A stretch of 64,000 nt of DNA from Candidatus Opimibacter iunctus (GTDB lineage: Bacteria > Bacteroidota > Bacteroidia > Chitinophagales > Saprospiraceae), in NCBI GenBank assembly GCA_016716665.1, contig JADJVH010000014.1, positions 1 through 64,000 of the forward strand, in the 5' to 3' direction. Numbering within the stretch: position 1 is the stretch's first letter; each line of letters opens with the position of its first letter. A model generated the notes under the pieces. The model saw only the letters and a list, made by a program, of their open reading frames with translations. It ran no database searches and was not told where the DNA came from. Below, piece after piece: positions 13,401 through 25,279 of this stretch. The translations under genes were made by a program, and so were the position numbers.

Positions 13401-14729
13401 GATACGATCAGTGGATGTTTTGATAATGATTCCATCTTCGTTGAAGACCTGACGGAGTATCCGCCAGCTGAAGCCGGTAATCCACAAGTTATCGATTGCA
13501 ATAACACTACAGTTATTCTCAATGATGGTGCAGTCAGTACTTTCCCTGATGTTGTCTTCCAATGGACAGGACCTGTAGGTGGAATCATTGGTGCTGATAC
13601 GTTATTATCTGTCCTTGTGGGCACGCCTGGGTTCTATTACTATCTGACTGCCCTTGACACAGCCTCGGGTTGTCAGAATATGGATTCTGTTTTTGTCACA
13701 GATATGACGACGCTTCCTACAGCTGATATTGATGTAGAACAAATCATCACGTGTATTGATAGTACGGCCTTGCTGGACATAGGTAACTCATCTGGAGGAC
13801 CGGGCTTCATGTATGTCTGGTCAGGACCAGGTACAAATAGCGTGATAGCTGATAGCATTCAACCTACTGCTCCCGGACAATACTTCCTGGAGGTCTTAAA
13901 TCAAGCTACCGGATGTGCATCAATGGACAGCGTGATCCTCACCTTACCTATGGAACCTCAGGACCTCCTCGCCAATATTAATATCCCGATATGCGCTGGT
14001 GATGCATCCGGAACGATTACCATCAATAATGTAACCGGAGGTACACCTGTGTATATGTATTCTATTGATGGTGGGCCGGTACAGACGTCTCCGACCTTTG
14101 AAGATCTATTTGCCGGTAATTATTCTATTGCTGTGGTAGATGCCAATGGTTGTGTCTATGCGGAATCATTTACCGTTCCCGAAGGCCTTGAGCTGACCAT
14201 TGATATAGGACCGGATATTAACCTGGTATTGGGCGACAGTGTTACGTTGTGGGCTGATGTAAGTCTGCCTTGGTCACAGATTGACTCTATCGTTTGGACC
14301 CCGCTGGATATACTCTCCTGTACATATTGTACAAACCCTGTCCTATATGGATTGCAGAATGACGTGGTCACTGCAACAGTGTATACCGGAGGTTGTGTGG
14401 ATCAGGATATGCTTACGGTGAGAGTGGATGTTGATGCCAATATCTATATTCCAAATGTCTTTTCACCGAATGATGACGGTATCAATGATTATGTCACCGT
14501 CTTTACGGACCATCGGGTCAGGAAGGTTGTTTTCCTCGAAATATTTGACCGTTGGGGTAACCAGGTTTTCGTCAAGGAGAACTTTGATCCTAACGATCCT
14601 AGCCTCGGCTGGGATGGATCTTTCAGAGGAAAGAAGATGAATCCTGCTGTATTTGCTTATAGCGCCAGGGTCGAACTGATCAATGGAGATACCATCGACC
14701 GCAAGGGAGACATCACCATTGTGAGATAA
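2..14729 (+). CDS. Giant repeat-built surface protein, T9SS type B cargo (5' end outside window; interrupted)
   Basis: Probable cell-surface or extracellular adhesin; about 4,900 codons are visible and the N-terminus lies left of the window. Order of parts: 77-residue repeats to about 7450, three HYR-like domains to about 8170, 54-residue Cys-rich repeats to about 9790, SprB-like repeats about 10260-12110, four shorter Cys-rich repeats to 12735, PKD-like domains to about 13950, and a gliding-motility-type C-terminal sorting domain ending at 14729. The frame is broken twice. Near 1102-1117 a -1 and a +1 compensate but leave two adjacent TAG codons. Near 9296 and 9330 two separate -1 events move the frame. 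Repeat comparison shows what is missing at both places, so I treat this as one gene. The lesions may be sequence errors or real decay. T9SS export is inferred from the C-terminal domain; the ligand is unknown. Confidence 0.85.
7453..8170 (+). other. Three HYR-like domains of giant gene 1
   Basis: Three successive modules of about 80 residues show the HYR-type pattern: PP at the domain junction, VPC near the start, a TDNCS or NDCS turn in the middle and TRTWTVTDACGN followed by a hydrophobic TQ.ITV strand. HYR domains are extracellular immunoglobulin-like folds often found in adhesins. They join the 77-residue array to the Cys-rich repeats downstream. Confidence 0.75.
8170..9795 (+). repeat. 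54-residue (162-bp) Cys-rich repeats, about ten copies
   Basis: Units read E.YSGC.GDGYSVVVNGT, YDE.NPTGTETL, GCDSIV.I.L.F. The Glu codons that open units lie at 8341, 8503, 8665, 8827, 8989 and 9152, then 9313 and 9474. The last two steps are 161 bp instead of 162, which pinpoints one lost base in each of two neighbouring units. A related but shorter variant (CAGG.Y...G.DY.., GCDS) returns four times at about 12110-12735. Two conserved Cys per unit suggest a disulfide or paired strands; no named family was recognised. Confidence 0.85.
10260..12110 (+). other. SprB-like repeats of giant gene 1
   Basis: About eight modules of 70-80 residues follow the SprB-repeat pattern: a Cys turn plus G.I.V.ATGG, then P.YSIDGG..FQ, then F..LP.G.Y.I.V.D..GC. 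SprB is the Flavobacterium gliding adhesin carried on the cell surface by the gliding machinery, and its repeats are common in T9SS cargo proteins. Presence of the repeats alone does not show that this organism glides. Confidence 0.75.
12736..13950 (+). other. PKD-like domains of giant gene 1
   Basis: Four to five modules open with a DAG.D..L.C or similar stretch, continue to a WTGPG motif and close with PG.Y.L.V.....C...DSV. This is the pattern of Ig-like PKD-type domains that precede the C-terminal sorting domain in many Bacteroidota surface proteins. They probably serve as a rigid stalk next to the anchoring end. Confidence 0.65.
14430..14726 (+). other. T9SS type B sorting domain (gliding-motility-associated C-terminal domain)
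   Basis: The last 95-100 residues carry IYIPNVFSPNDDGINDYV, then IFDRWGNQVF and GWDG.F.GK...P.VFAY, closing with G.ITIVR. These are the hallmark motifs of the CHU_C/TIGR04131 family, which directs proteins through the type IX secretion system. Unlike the type A tails of the two following genes, this class depends on PorP/SprF-like partners in the organisms studied. Confidence 0.93.
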
Positions 14730-14800
14730 AAAAATATTTTAACATATTCAGGATCGTATATATATCTCTCTGATTTTGAGTATCCTATAGAGCCCTTCTA

Positions 14801-14830
14801 GATGGGCTGCATGCCCGTCTCCCTTTCACT
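14801..14830 (+). terminator. Possible terminator after giant gene 1
   Basis: A 7-bp stem with one wobble pair (14801-14807 with 14813-14819, 5-base loop) is followed by a pyrimidine-rich stretch rather than a clean T run. It lies 72 bp after the stop codon. A second hairpin follows at 14875-14898. Confidence 0.35.
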
Positions 14831-14874
14831 CCTTATTGTGGTATAGTATTTGCCCCTTTATTCAATGGTAATAG

Positions 14875-14898
14875 GGCTAACCGCTTTACGTGTTAGCC
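14875..14898. other. Inverted repeat in the gene 1 / gene 2 spacer
   Basis: GGCTAAC (14875-14881) and GTTAGCC (14892-14898) form a perfect 7-bp stem with a 10-base loop, about 100 bp before the gene 2 start. It has no T run. It could be a weak terminator or a regulator site; nothing in the sequence decides between these. Confidence 0.35.
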
Positions 14899-14996
14899 AT
14901 TGTTGCCAGGTCAACCCCCTCTGAGAATGATGATAGAACACTTAACGTATTGATATTCAATACACCATGAACATTTTGCAAAAGTTTTTACCAATC

Positions 14997-17900
14997 ATGA
15001 ACTTAAAGAACCTACTGAACATCATCTCATGTGTTCTCTTTTTCCTTATGGTTTCAATACTTGAGACCAGGGCGGAAGGAACCAAGGAGTTGGCCCCCAC
15101 GGCGTCAGATTCTGCTATGCTTCATACGAATGCATCAGGATTTGGAGATTTTGCCTCCTACGTTAGTTTTAACACGACCTCAGCATTGAATCTGAGGATT
15201 ACAAGTTTGACTGATTCCGTCTACATCGGGCTCTCTGGTGAGGCAGATGATTTCGGTCTTATTTCAGGAGCAGCAAACTATTCATTCAGGATACTTGACC
15301 CGACAGGGGCAGTAGCTTTTGGACCATTTGTGGTTGGTTCGGCCAACGACAATGCTACATCATGGGCACTTGCGTCCAACGGACCTGATGTCAATGGCAT
15401 GGGTGGTTATAGCACCAACACCGGGACATTTCCTTATTCCAGGTTTAAACCATTAATGACCGGTGATTACACCATCCAGTTTGATGATGGCTCGCCATTT
15501 AATATTGTCAATATTCTTTTCTACGACTTTACAGTCCGCAATGCAGGCGTTGTAAAGCCTGGTCGTCTATGGTCAAGAAACTGGGCGTTGCGTACTCCGC
15601 CTATCATGGCCAATACGCCTCCTGAGTGTCAGTTTGATCGCCCATTTAATGGTGTGTTCTATTCTTATACCATGGATGGATTCGTATCCAGGGTAGATTT
15701 TGCAAACTCTGATTTCCAGGGGCTCTCCTTTACCGTGTCATTCGGTGACAGGGGCCCGGGCAATTCAGGTGATGTTATGGCAGACAGGCGTTCGGTCAAT
15801 GATGCCAATGCAACAGCAAATAACGCAGATCATCAGGTCTTCCTCAATGATCCGGATAATATCGCATTTCCTTCTTCCATCAATCAGTGCGGAGATGTCG
15901 CATTGATCAGTGTCAGTTGTGTAATCCCGGATAGTTTCTGCATTAATATTGGGGTGACTCAACCAGGTCAGGTCGAAGTCATACTAGACTTTAACAACAA
16001 TGGTATTTATGACGAAAATTCTACGGATGTCATTCTCGCTTACTTCTTTACTGCAGCAGATACCGTTTGTATTCCATGGGACGGGTTGAAGGGGAATGGT
16101 GCCCCGATTGCATTTGGTGAACCTGTACCTACTATCGTCAGGTATTCACAAGGTGTACAGCATTATGCCGGGTTTGACGTGGAGTTTCTCAAAAATGGTT
16201 TTTGTGTACAAACGATTCGACCTATATGTCCGGGGATGGCTACTAACCTCTTGTACTGGGATGATAGTCAGATCACAGACGATGTAGTTACAGTAACTAT
16301 AGATGAAGGTGATCCTGGTACCGGGCAACCAAAGATTCAGCTTAACGGATGTACCTGTGGAACTGGCGGTTGCAGAACCTGGGATAATTTCCAGATCGGA
16401 GACCCTGCGACAGGAACATGCGTTGGAACTCCTTTTGGGTATGGCGAGAATGCCACTCTCAATACATGGTGGTTTGCGAGTGTCACCACGATCAGTGGTG
16501 TGAATCTTCCTTTTGCCCAGGTCTTGATCACCGGGGACAGCGCAATTTGTGCAGGGGGCAGCACTATTTTCACAGCTAACGTGCAACCTGATACCGTTAC
16601 ATATAATTTTCAATGGTCAGGCCCGGGGGGCTTTAGTGCAACTACTCAGACTACAGGCCCTATCAGCCTTGCAGGAACATACTATGTGACTATAACAGAT
16701 CCAATTACGGATTGCAGTGCTATTGATTCAGCTGTCCTGATTGTAAATAATCCACCTTCTACCAGTATTACATTTACTTGTCTCGGTGCTAATCAACCAA
16801 ATGCAAACGTAGACCTTACTGTCAGCGGAGGCCAGGTGCCATATACATACCTATGGTCCAATGGAGCCATGACCCAGGATCTCACTAACGTTCCACCAGG
16901 AGTATACTCAGTGATTGTAACCGACGGTTTTGGTTGTATGGCCTTTGATACGGTTACCGTGGTAGGATGTTGCACACTGGTTGTGGTCTGTCCTCCTGCT
17001 AATGGGGGAACATTTGCCTGCTTAAGCAATGTCCCTCCTATCAATAACAACATAGTCCAGGTGACTCAGTTTTGCACAAGTTTCAACGTTTCTTCTGTGG
17101 AAACGAACAATGGAGGTACCGGTTGTTCCGGAAGCCCACTTGTCCTGACCAGAGTATTCACTGTCACAGATAATGCAGGAAATGTTCAAACCTGTACACA
17201 GACTATAACTGTTGTAGATAATGTTGCTCCGGGTATCGTTTGCCCGGGTAAGGTCACCGTACAATCTACCGCCAGCACATTGCCTGCCAATACAGGATCT
17301 GCTACTTCAACAGACAATTGTGATGCAACACCCACAGTAACATTTAATGATGTTACCGTTGGTGGTGCTTGTCCACAAGAGAGAACGATCACACGTACAT
17401 GGACGACCACCGATGATTGTGGCAATACAAATACCTGTGTCCAGACGATTACTGTAGATGATAGTGTGGCTCCGGCCATAGTATGTCCAGCGAATGTTAC
17501 CATACTTTGTACCGCGAGTACTTTGCCAGCCAATACAGGTACAGCCACTGCAACAGACAATTGTGATGGTGCACCTGTAGTCTCCTTTACGGATGCTACT
17601 GTTGCTGGTGCATGTCCTCAGGAAAGAACTATCACCCGTACCTGGAGAGCCACTGATGCTTGTGGCAATTCAAGTACATGTGCACAAACTATTGTAGTCG
17701 ATGACAATGCTGCACCTTCGATCGTCTGCCCTGCCAATGTTACTATTCAATGTACCGCCAGCACTTTGCCGGCCAATACGGGTACTGCAACAGCAACTGA
17801 CAATTGTGATGGTGCACCTCTGGTTACGTTTACTGATGCTACAGTTGCTGGTGGATGTCCCCAGGAAAGGACCATCACACGTACATGGAGAGCTACGGAT

Positions 17901-20900
17901 GCCTGTGGCAATTCAAGTACTTGTGCACAAACAATCGTCGTAGATGACAGCGTAGCCCCTGTGCTTACCTGTCCTTCAAATATAACCCTGCAATGTACAG
18001 TTAGTACATTGCCTGTAGTCACTGGTTCTGCCACTGCTACAGACAATTGCGATAGATGCTTGCGGAAATTCAAGCACTTGCAATCAAACCATTGTGGTTG
18101 ATGACAGTGTAGCCCCTGCCATCGTATGCCCTCCAAATATTACGATACTGTGTACGGCAAGTACCTTGCCTGCAAATACAGGAACTGCTACAGCAACTGA
18201 CAATTGCGATGGTACGCCTACCATTTCTTCAACAGATGTAAGTGTTGCTGGTGGATGCCCGCAGGAAAGAACGATCACCCGTACATGGGTGGCCACAGAT
18301 GATTGTGGTAATTCAAGCAGTTGTGTGCAAACGATCGTAGTGGATGACAATGCAGCTCCTTCGATAGTTTGTCCTGCGAATGTAACTATCCAATGTACCG
18401 CAAGCACACTGCCTGCCAATACGGGAACAGCTACTGCCAGTGATAATTGCGATGTGACACCAACAATTACTTCCACAGATATAAGTGTTGCCGGAGGATG
18501 TCCTCAGGAAAGGACGATCACCCGCACCTGGGTAGCTACTGATGATTGTGGTAATTCAAGCAGTTGTGTACAAACGATAGTAGTTGATGACAGCGTAGCA
18601 CCAGCCCTTGTTTGTCCTACAAATGTGACCATAGATTGTTCGGCCAGTACATTGCCTGCCAATACAGGCACAGCGACAGCGACTGACAATTGTGATGGCA
18701 CACCTACAATCACTTCAAGTGATGTCACTGTTGGCGGAGCTTGCCCACAGGAAAGAACAATATCCCGTACCTGGTTAGCGGTTGATGATTGTGGTAACTC
18801 CAGTACCTGTGTTCAGGTAATTGTTGTAGATGACAGCGCGGCACCGGTGATCACTTGCCCTGCCAATGTGACCATACAATGTACAGCAAGTACACTGCCT
18901 GCCAATACCGGTTCAGCCACAGCTGTAGACTGCGATGCATCTCCTACAATTGGTTTCAGCGATGTAACCGTAGGTGGAGGATGTCCACAGGAGTTGACCA
19001 TCACCCGTACCTGGACTGCTTCAGATGATTGTGGTAATTCCAGTTTCTGTACGCAGACCATTGTGGTCGATGACAGCGTGGCCCCCACGATCACCTGTCC
19101 TCCAAATGTGACTGTCCTCTGTACTGCCAGTACCTTGCCTGCAAATACAGGTTCCGCTACTGCTTCAGATAACTGTGACGCAACGCCAACGATTACATCC
19201 AGTGACGTGACAGTTGCCGGCGCATGCGCTCAGGAATATACCATCAATCGTACCTGGATAGCCACTGATGATTGCGGTAATTCTGCGACATGTCTGCAAG
19301 TGATTTCGCTTGACGATAACGCAGCACCAGGCATCACTTGTCCGGCAAGTGTGACCGTGACCTGTGCATCACAAGTACCTCCGGTGAATACGGCCGGTGT
19401 CACTACCACTGACAATTGTGGAACTGTGACAGTAACCTTTGTGAGCGATGTGATCACCAACCAGATATGTACAAATAATTTTACCCTGACGAGAACTTAT
19501 CGTGCCACTGATGCTTGCGGTAACTCAGCAACCTGTGCACAGACGATTATAGTTAATGATACAGCGCCTCCATCCATCACTTGCCCTTCCAACGTAACTG
19601 TCTCCTGCGCTGGCCAGGTACCAGCTGTAAATACAGCAGCAGTGACCACTTCAGACAACTGCGGCGGCGGAGTGACGGTCACACATGTAGGTGATGTGAC
19701 TTCAAATCAGGGGTGCGTCAATAGTTTTACACTGACCAGGACATACCGTGCAACAGATGCATGCGGAAACTCTTCCACCTGTGCTCAGATCATTACTGTA
19801 AATGATCAGGTACCTCCTGTGGCCGTATGTCAGAATATCACCCTTGACTTCCAGGGGGGCACTGAGGTGACGATCACCCCGAATCAAATAAATAATGGTA
19901 GCTCAGATGATTGCGGAGCCGTTACGCTAAGTCTTTCTCAGACAGTTTTTAACTGCTCAGAATTTATTGGCACTAGTTCAATCCCGGTTACCCTGACTGT
20001 AACAGACGCATGTGGGAACACCTCCTCTTGTATAGCACAGGTCATGGGCACAGGAGGACTGCTTGAAATCGAATGTCCTAATGACATCATCGTATACCTC
20101 GATGCAGGTGAGTGCTCCGCATTTGTCAATTATGTAGTGACAGCCGAGGCAATTTGCGGAGGCACACCAGAGCTATTCCAAACGGATACTTCAGGCCTGA
20201 CCTCTGGTGATGCATTCCCGATTGGGGTAACAACCCAGACATGGATTGCAACAAATGCATCTGACACTGCAGAGTGTTCCTTTACGGTCACTGTTGTCGA
20301 ATGGGATGGCCCGGTAGTCCTTGGATGTAATGACACCTTAAATATCAGTGTTGATAACAATTGCGAAGCACACATCTTTGCGGATATGATTCTCGAAGGT
20401 GATCAGTATGGTTGCTATGATGATTTCATTATTTCGATAGATAGTGTTGGTACAGATACCGGATGGATTGTCTTTGACGCATCGGAATTGATAGGAGGAT
20501 GTTATACAGTAACGATTACCGATCCGGATTCCGGCAACTCATGCTGGGGTACAGTATGCCTTGAGGATAAGATACCACCTCAGATCATCTGTGCTTGTCC
20601 TCCGGGAGGCGATGGAGCTGATACTTGTCAGATATCATGCCTCGAAGTAAGTATACTGGCCAGTGGAAATATTCCATCGAATCTTTATCCGACGATTATA
20701 GACAATTGCGGATATGACCTGGAGGTATTTAATATAGATGTCAATGACGAAGGTTGCGGTGAGGGTACTGTGATAGTCAGCTGGTTAGTTACTGACCATG
20801 CAGGGTATACAGCCTCATGTGATCAGCAGTTTGAAATATTACCACTATCAACGGATAGCCTGGTCTTCCCACCTAATTATGTAGGTGATTGTGGAACCAG

Positions 20901-23900
20901 CAGCGATCCGGATGTAACCGGATGGCCACAGATTGGTGGCTATGATCTTACAGATGATGCCGGATTGTGTAATTTATTCCTGGGATACTGGGATAAACCA
21001 TTGCTGGATTGCGGTGGAGGAGAGAAGATCCTGAGGACATGGACCGTGTTGGATTGGTGCACACAAGAATTAATCGAAAGTCAGCAAATCATTAAACTCA
21101 GCGATACTCAAGGGCCTGTACTCACTTGTCCTCAAAATCTGAGTGTAGGTACTGATTTCTGGTATTGCTATGCCAATGTAAGTGTGCCTAAACCACTGGC
21201 GCATGATGCATGCAGCGACATCGTTAGCTATAACCTTGAATCACCTGATGGTATCGTTGTCCAGTTTGGCAACAATTTCGTGATCAACGGCCTTGAATTG
21301 GGTACACACTATGTCACCTGGATTGTAACTGATCTCTGTGGCAATAGCTCTACCTGTACATTTACCATTACTGTGAAGGATAATGTAGTACCGGTAGCCA
21401 ATTGTGATGCTCATACTATTGTCGGCCTCACCAATGATGGACCTGCAGGAGTAACACTTGTGCCTGCATCCGTCTTTGATGATGGCAGCTATGATAACTG
21501 TGGTCCTGTGACCTTCCGCGCGCGGCGTATGGATAGTTGCATTGACTTCGATTGGACTACCAGTGGCGCATGCGTCGATGATCAGCCAAACGGTCAAGTA
21601 AATGCCAATGACCTTGGTACAGTGCACAGGCCATGCGTACCATTCGCTTGTTGCGATGTGCCACGTACTGGCTCACGAGTTGGTGAGAAGACTGTGATGG
21701 TAGAACTTGAAGTCACAGACCAGGCAGGTAATAGAAATTATTGTATGGTTGAAGTGGACGTTCAGGATAAGATTTCTCCACAAGTGATTTGCCCACCGGA
21801 TATCTTTGTCAGCTGTGATTTCTGGTTCCCATTGGAGGAAGGAGTGTATCGTGATGCCGCTGGCAATTACAATGGCAACCTGGATGAAGATCCGCTGAGT
21901 AGCATATTTGGAAATATGTATGATGATTTGTTCTATCACGGAGATCAATCTGTACGCCAGCCTATCATCATCAACGATCCGGGTAATGACCAGTATGCTC
22001 AACCGCATAACTGGGGATTAGACGGATGGTCCAAGGACAATTGCTTGTCAGATCTTGAAGTGCGGGTGCGTATCTATGATGATTGTTCAGGTGAAAGCCT
22101 TCCTGGAAACCCACCTCCAGGTGCGGTCAAGTTGGTCGAACGCAGATTTACATCCCGTGACAACCAGGAAGGGTTCAACCCATCTGTATGCACGCAAAGG
22201 ATTTGGGTGATGGATTTTGATCCATTCTATATATCTGACAATTCATGTAACAATTCGGATCCAAATGATGGTGTCCGTTGGCCATGTGATGTATTGATTA
22301 CAGATTGTCCGGATGACTTCACCAATACAGGTGAGCCACAGATTTTCTCTGATGCCTGCAACCTGATTGGGGTAACCTTTGAGGATACACGTTTTGAAAT
22401 CTCTGATGGTGCATGCTATAAGATCCTGAGGGAATGGAAAGTCATCGACTGGTGCCAGTACAATTCTTCGACAGGCTATGGATTGTGGACATACACTCAG
22501 GTGATCAAAGTCCATGACGAAGACGCTGCTGAGTTCCTTCAGTGTCCTCAGAGCCCTGTAGTACTTTGTGTCGCCGATCCGGGTATCAGATTGCCGGCTA
22601 CAAACCAGGCATTCCTCGGTGAGAATGATCCTAATGCCAGCAGTTGCAGTGTACATGTCACCATGGTACAACGTATCCGTGAGTCATGTAACCAGCAGGT
22701 ATCGTATGATGTCAAGGTCTATCCGTTTAACGGGACAGATTTTATACAAGTGAAGCCAAGGACATTTATTGACCTTGATGAAAACCATGAGGCTGACCTT
22801 ATATTTGATACAGAAGAAAGTCCGATCCAGAGTATCCGCAGGAATGGCCTGCCATATAATAGTCCATCCTGTGGTGATTACCACCGGGTACTGTGGAGCG
22901 TAGAAGATGGCTGCGGTAACTGGGCTCATTGTGAGTACCTGTTCAGGCTGGAGGACTGCAAGCAACCAAGTCCGGTTTGTATTAATGGATTGAGTACAGT
23001 CGTGATGCCTGTTGGCTGTGAAGTTACACTTTGGGCTAAGGATTTCAATGCTTCCAGTTTCGATGATTGCACACCATCTGAAGACCTGCTTTACAGTTTC
23101 AGTGGTGATAGTTATGAGCCAAGCAAGACCTTTAATGCTACAAACATTCCTGCCTTTGGCGTGGAACTCAGCATCCAGGTCTGGGCAGCTGATGGAGGTA
23201 CAGATGATAACTGTAATGGAGTGATCAGCTGGAATGAAAGGAACAAGGATTACTGCACTACTACAGTTCTCTTTACAGATAACAGTGGTAACTGTGACCA
23301 TTCAGGAAGTGTCGTGTATGAAGGAGAAATCCTTACCGAACACAAGGATCCTATAGAGGCAGTGAATGTATCATTGGTCAATAACAATGAGACGATTTAT
23401 GCCATGAACACGGCAGACAATGGCAAGTATATCCTTGTCGTACCTCAGGAGGATGGCCAGCGCTATACGATTGAGCCAAAACGCCTTGACCAGCCACGTA
23501 ATGGGGTAAGCACGCTTGACCTTGTCCGGATTCAGAAACACTTGCTTGGTAAGGAGTTTTTTGATTCTCCATATCAGTATATCGCAGCGGATGCCAATAA
23601 TAGCGAACAGGTCAGCGCAATAGATCTCATTGAAATCAGGAAACTGATCCTGGGGATCTATAGCGAATTCCCAAACAATGACAGTTGGAGGTTTATGGAT
23701 AAGAACTACCAGATAGCTAATCCACAAAATCCATGGCCGTTTGATGGGGCGATCAATATCCAGTACAATGGAACTTCTGTTGCTGACCTTGATTTTATAG
23801 GCATCAAGATAGGGGACGTGAATAATTCAGCCCAGGCAAATGCTACCCAGGTGCTTCCGCGAAATGGCAGGCGCATGATGACAGTAGCAGTGAATGCTCC

Positions 23901-24534
23901 AGAGCATGTTGTAGCTGGTCAGGCAGTTGATGTTACCTTGACATTCCCTGAAAGAGTCATCGGATTCCAGTGGACGATGGAGACAGCAGGCCTGAAGTTT
24001 GAAAGTATCAACAGTAATGATGTCAATATCAATGATCAACATGTAGGGGTGCTTGAAAACGGCCTGGTCACCATGAGTTGGAATGAAACAGATCTGTCAA
24101 AGGAGACTGTTAAAGAGCCAATGACTGTGCATCTGCATTTTGTAGCTACCCAGACTGGGGAGATTGCTGATATGATTTCGCTATCCGATAAGGTTGCGGC
24201 TTCAGAAGCATATACCTACGGTGACGAGATTGTTAATCTCAGACTTGAATCCGAAGTAGATGGATCAGGCCTGGAGTTTGCCTTGTACCAGAATGAGCCT
24301 AACCCATGGACAGGTACTACAGTGATCAATTTTGATCTGCCTGAAGAAGGCAAGGTCAAACTGACCCTCGTAGATATGACTGGTAAGACGATCAAGGTGA
24401 TCGAGGGCCAGTACAAGGCCGGGCCTCAGTCTATTCAGTTACTCAAAAAGGATGTCCCTGCTCAAGGAATACTCTACTACAGGCTGGATTGTGGCAATTA
24501 CAGCGCCACCAAGAAGATGATCCGACTCGAATAA
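14997..24534 (+). CDS. Giant HYR-repeat surface protein with dockerin-like pair and T9SS type A tail (frameshifted)
   Basis: Secreted surface protein of about 3,200 residues. I prefer ATG 14997 because the next 28 residues (MNLKNLLNIISCVLFFLMVS.., ending near TRAEG) form a clean signal peptide; ATG 14967 would add ten residues. An N-terminal part of about 500 residues resembles no family I can name. It is followed by a PKD-like domain (16530-16750), an SprB-like repeat (16760-16980), eleven HYR-like units (17223-19806), and a long C-terminal cassette (20300-24534) shared with the next gene. At about 18056, 86 bp between two HYR units are missing, which shifts the frame by +1; the cognate distance is 157 bp instead of 243. 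Near 18930 one unit also lacks a codon (DNCD becomes DCD), in frame. Function is inferred to be adhesion or matrix building. Confidence 0.85.
17223..19806 (+). repeat. HYR-like repeats, 243-bp (81-residue) unit, eleven copies
   Basis: Units read VAP.IVCPANVT..CTASTLP, ANTGTATATDNCD, PQERTITRTW.ATD, CGNSSTC.QTIVVDD. Starts are at 17223, 17466, 17709, 17952, 18109, 18352, 18595, 18838, 19078, 19321 and about 19564. All steps are 243 bp except 157 bp (86-bp loss) after 17952 and 240 bp after 18838. The last two units belong to a second sub-type (CASQVPPVNTA, TLTRTYRATDACG). HYR modules are extracellular Ig-like domains. Confidence 0.92.
23490..23840 (+). other. Dockerin-like calcium-binding pair in gene 2
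   Basis: The segment VSTLDLVRIQKHLLG, then ADANNSEQVSAIDLIEIRKL, then IGIKIGDVNNS has two F-hand-like D.N....DL..I.K..LG motifs, as in type I dockerins. Dockerins bind cohesins in cellulosomes and in other calcium-dependent assemblies. In Bacteroidota surface proteins this module often sits just before the T9SS tail, so it may be a structural calcium site rather than a cellulosome part. Confidence 0.7.
24265..24531 (+). other. T9SS type A sorting tail of gene 2
   Basis: The final 88 residues begin FALYQNEPNPW and show INFDLPEEG, a LTLVDMTGK.I strand, a YKAG turn, GILYYRLDCG and the final KKMIRLE. This is the Por-secretion/type A C-terminal domain pattern that carries T9SS cargo to the surface, where it is usually removed and replaced by a lipid anchor. 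Confidence 0.9.
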
Positions 24535-24562
24535 ATGGATTTGGTAAAAACTTGATAATGAA

Positions 24563-24597
24563 AAGAGCTCCGGTTAGTGCCGGGGCTCTTTCTTTTT
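24563..24597 (+). terminator. Rho-independent terminator after gene 2
   Basis: An 11-bp stem (24563-24573 with 24580-24590, one G-U pair, 6-base loop) is followed directly by TCTTTTT. It lies 28 bp beyond the stop codon and should end the gene 2 transcript. Confidence 0.85.
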
Positions 24598-25279
24598 AGT
24601 CAATAAAATGTCCACCTCATTCATAAAGGCCTACCTGTTAACAGTTAGGGTGTAGAATTATTACGACAAGGCCTTTAAGTCTAACTGAGCCAAATTGTCC
24701 CTTACCTGTTGATTGGTTTTGTATTAGGTAAAAAAATATATCTATAAACCAGCGTTACGCACATGCTAAAAGTGGAATTATTGATTTCGCAAACGATGCA
24801 TTGATGTCTGGACATTGAATATATATTTCTTGAGTATTCAATAGGGTATATATTTTTTATTTCCTCTTCTTAGGATTTCATTTTTATCTAACGGTCAGGC
24901 TTATGTATTGGCGGACAGTCCTTGTTGCGCACAATTACACATCTTATAAATTATTATACTTCGATAAATCGGATACCGCAGGCATATATGGTGTGTGGGG
25001 ATCCCAACGGAAAGGAATTGAATTTTTGGCAAACATTTTGATAAGGATATGTATATATTATAAAAATATCATATGTTTGCACACATTAAACTTTAATATA
25101 ATCTATAATATATTGATATATAATATATAATAAAGCAAATATGGCAACACGCCCTCAGATCAAAATATCTGGAACAACACCATATCTGAATCACAATACA
25201 TGCCTTATAAAAGGGCATTTAAGCATATTTCATCATAGAAAATATAGCCTCTAAAAATATTTCATTAGCACTGTTAAGT
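24598..25279. other. Long AT-rich intergenic region before giant gene 3
   Basis: No convincing gene. It holds a perfect 10-bp palindrome CTGTTAACAG (24635-24644), a very AT-rich tract at about 25040-25135, and a -7-like box at 25072. Open frames at 24903-25130 (75 residues) and 25141-25254 (37 residues) have AT-driven or unremarkable composition and no recognisable domain; I do not annotate them. Confidence 0.5.
25072..25079 (+). promoter_or_regulatory. Candidate -7 box for giant gene 3
   Basis: TATGTTTG fits the Bacteroidota TAnnTTTG consensus and sits in the AT-rich tract. No TTTG -33 partner is present at the usual 18-21 bp, and the leader would be about 200 bases, so support is modest. 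Confidence 0.3.

Larger units (their letters stand above)
20300..24534 (+). other. C-terminal cassette, copy 1 (about 1,410 residues, shared with giant gene 3)
   Basis: From about 20300 to the stop this gene aligns along its whole length with 40340-44575 of the next gene. Shared landmarks in the same order are ADMILEGD, SGNSCWG, HTIV.LTNDGP, VPASVFDDGS.DNCGPVTF, RRMDSCIDFDWTT, INDPGN.QY.QPH.WG, CTQRIWV..DPFYI, WPCDVLIT, WKVIDWCQYN, VLCVADPG, SCGDYHR.LWSVEDGCGNW and QPSPVCINGLSTVVMP. The two copies are almost equal in length (about 4.23 kb). Apart from HYR-like stretches I do not recognise the central 700 residues as a named family. Confidence 0.9.

Noticed and set aside
12819..13562. Open minus-strand frames opposite the PKD-like part of giant gene 1
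   Set aside because: They lie opposite a well-supported coding frame, show no domain, and have composition expected from reading the opposite strand of repeat DNA.
14967..14996. ATG 14967 as the start of giant gene 2
   Set aside because: Starting at ATG 14997 gives a compact signal peptide; the ten extra residues add a hydrophobic stretch unlike a normal N-region, though the earlier start cannot be excluded.
24903..25130. A 75-codon frame before giant gene 3
   Set aside because: Its second half is Ile/Tyr/Asn-rich only because the DNA is AT-rich; there is no domain or start signal, and a promoter-like box lies inside it.
25141..25254. A 37-codon frame (MATRPQIKISGTTPYL..) in the leader of giant gene 3
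   Set aside because: Could be a small leader peptide, but nothing supports translation; codon use and composition are unremarkable.
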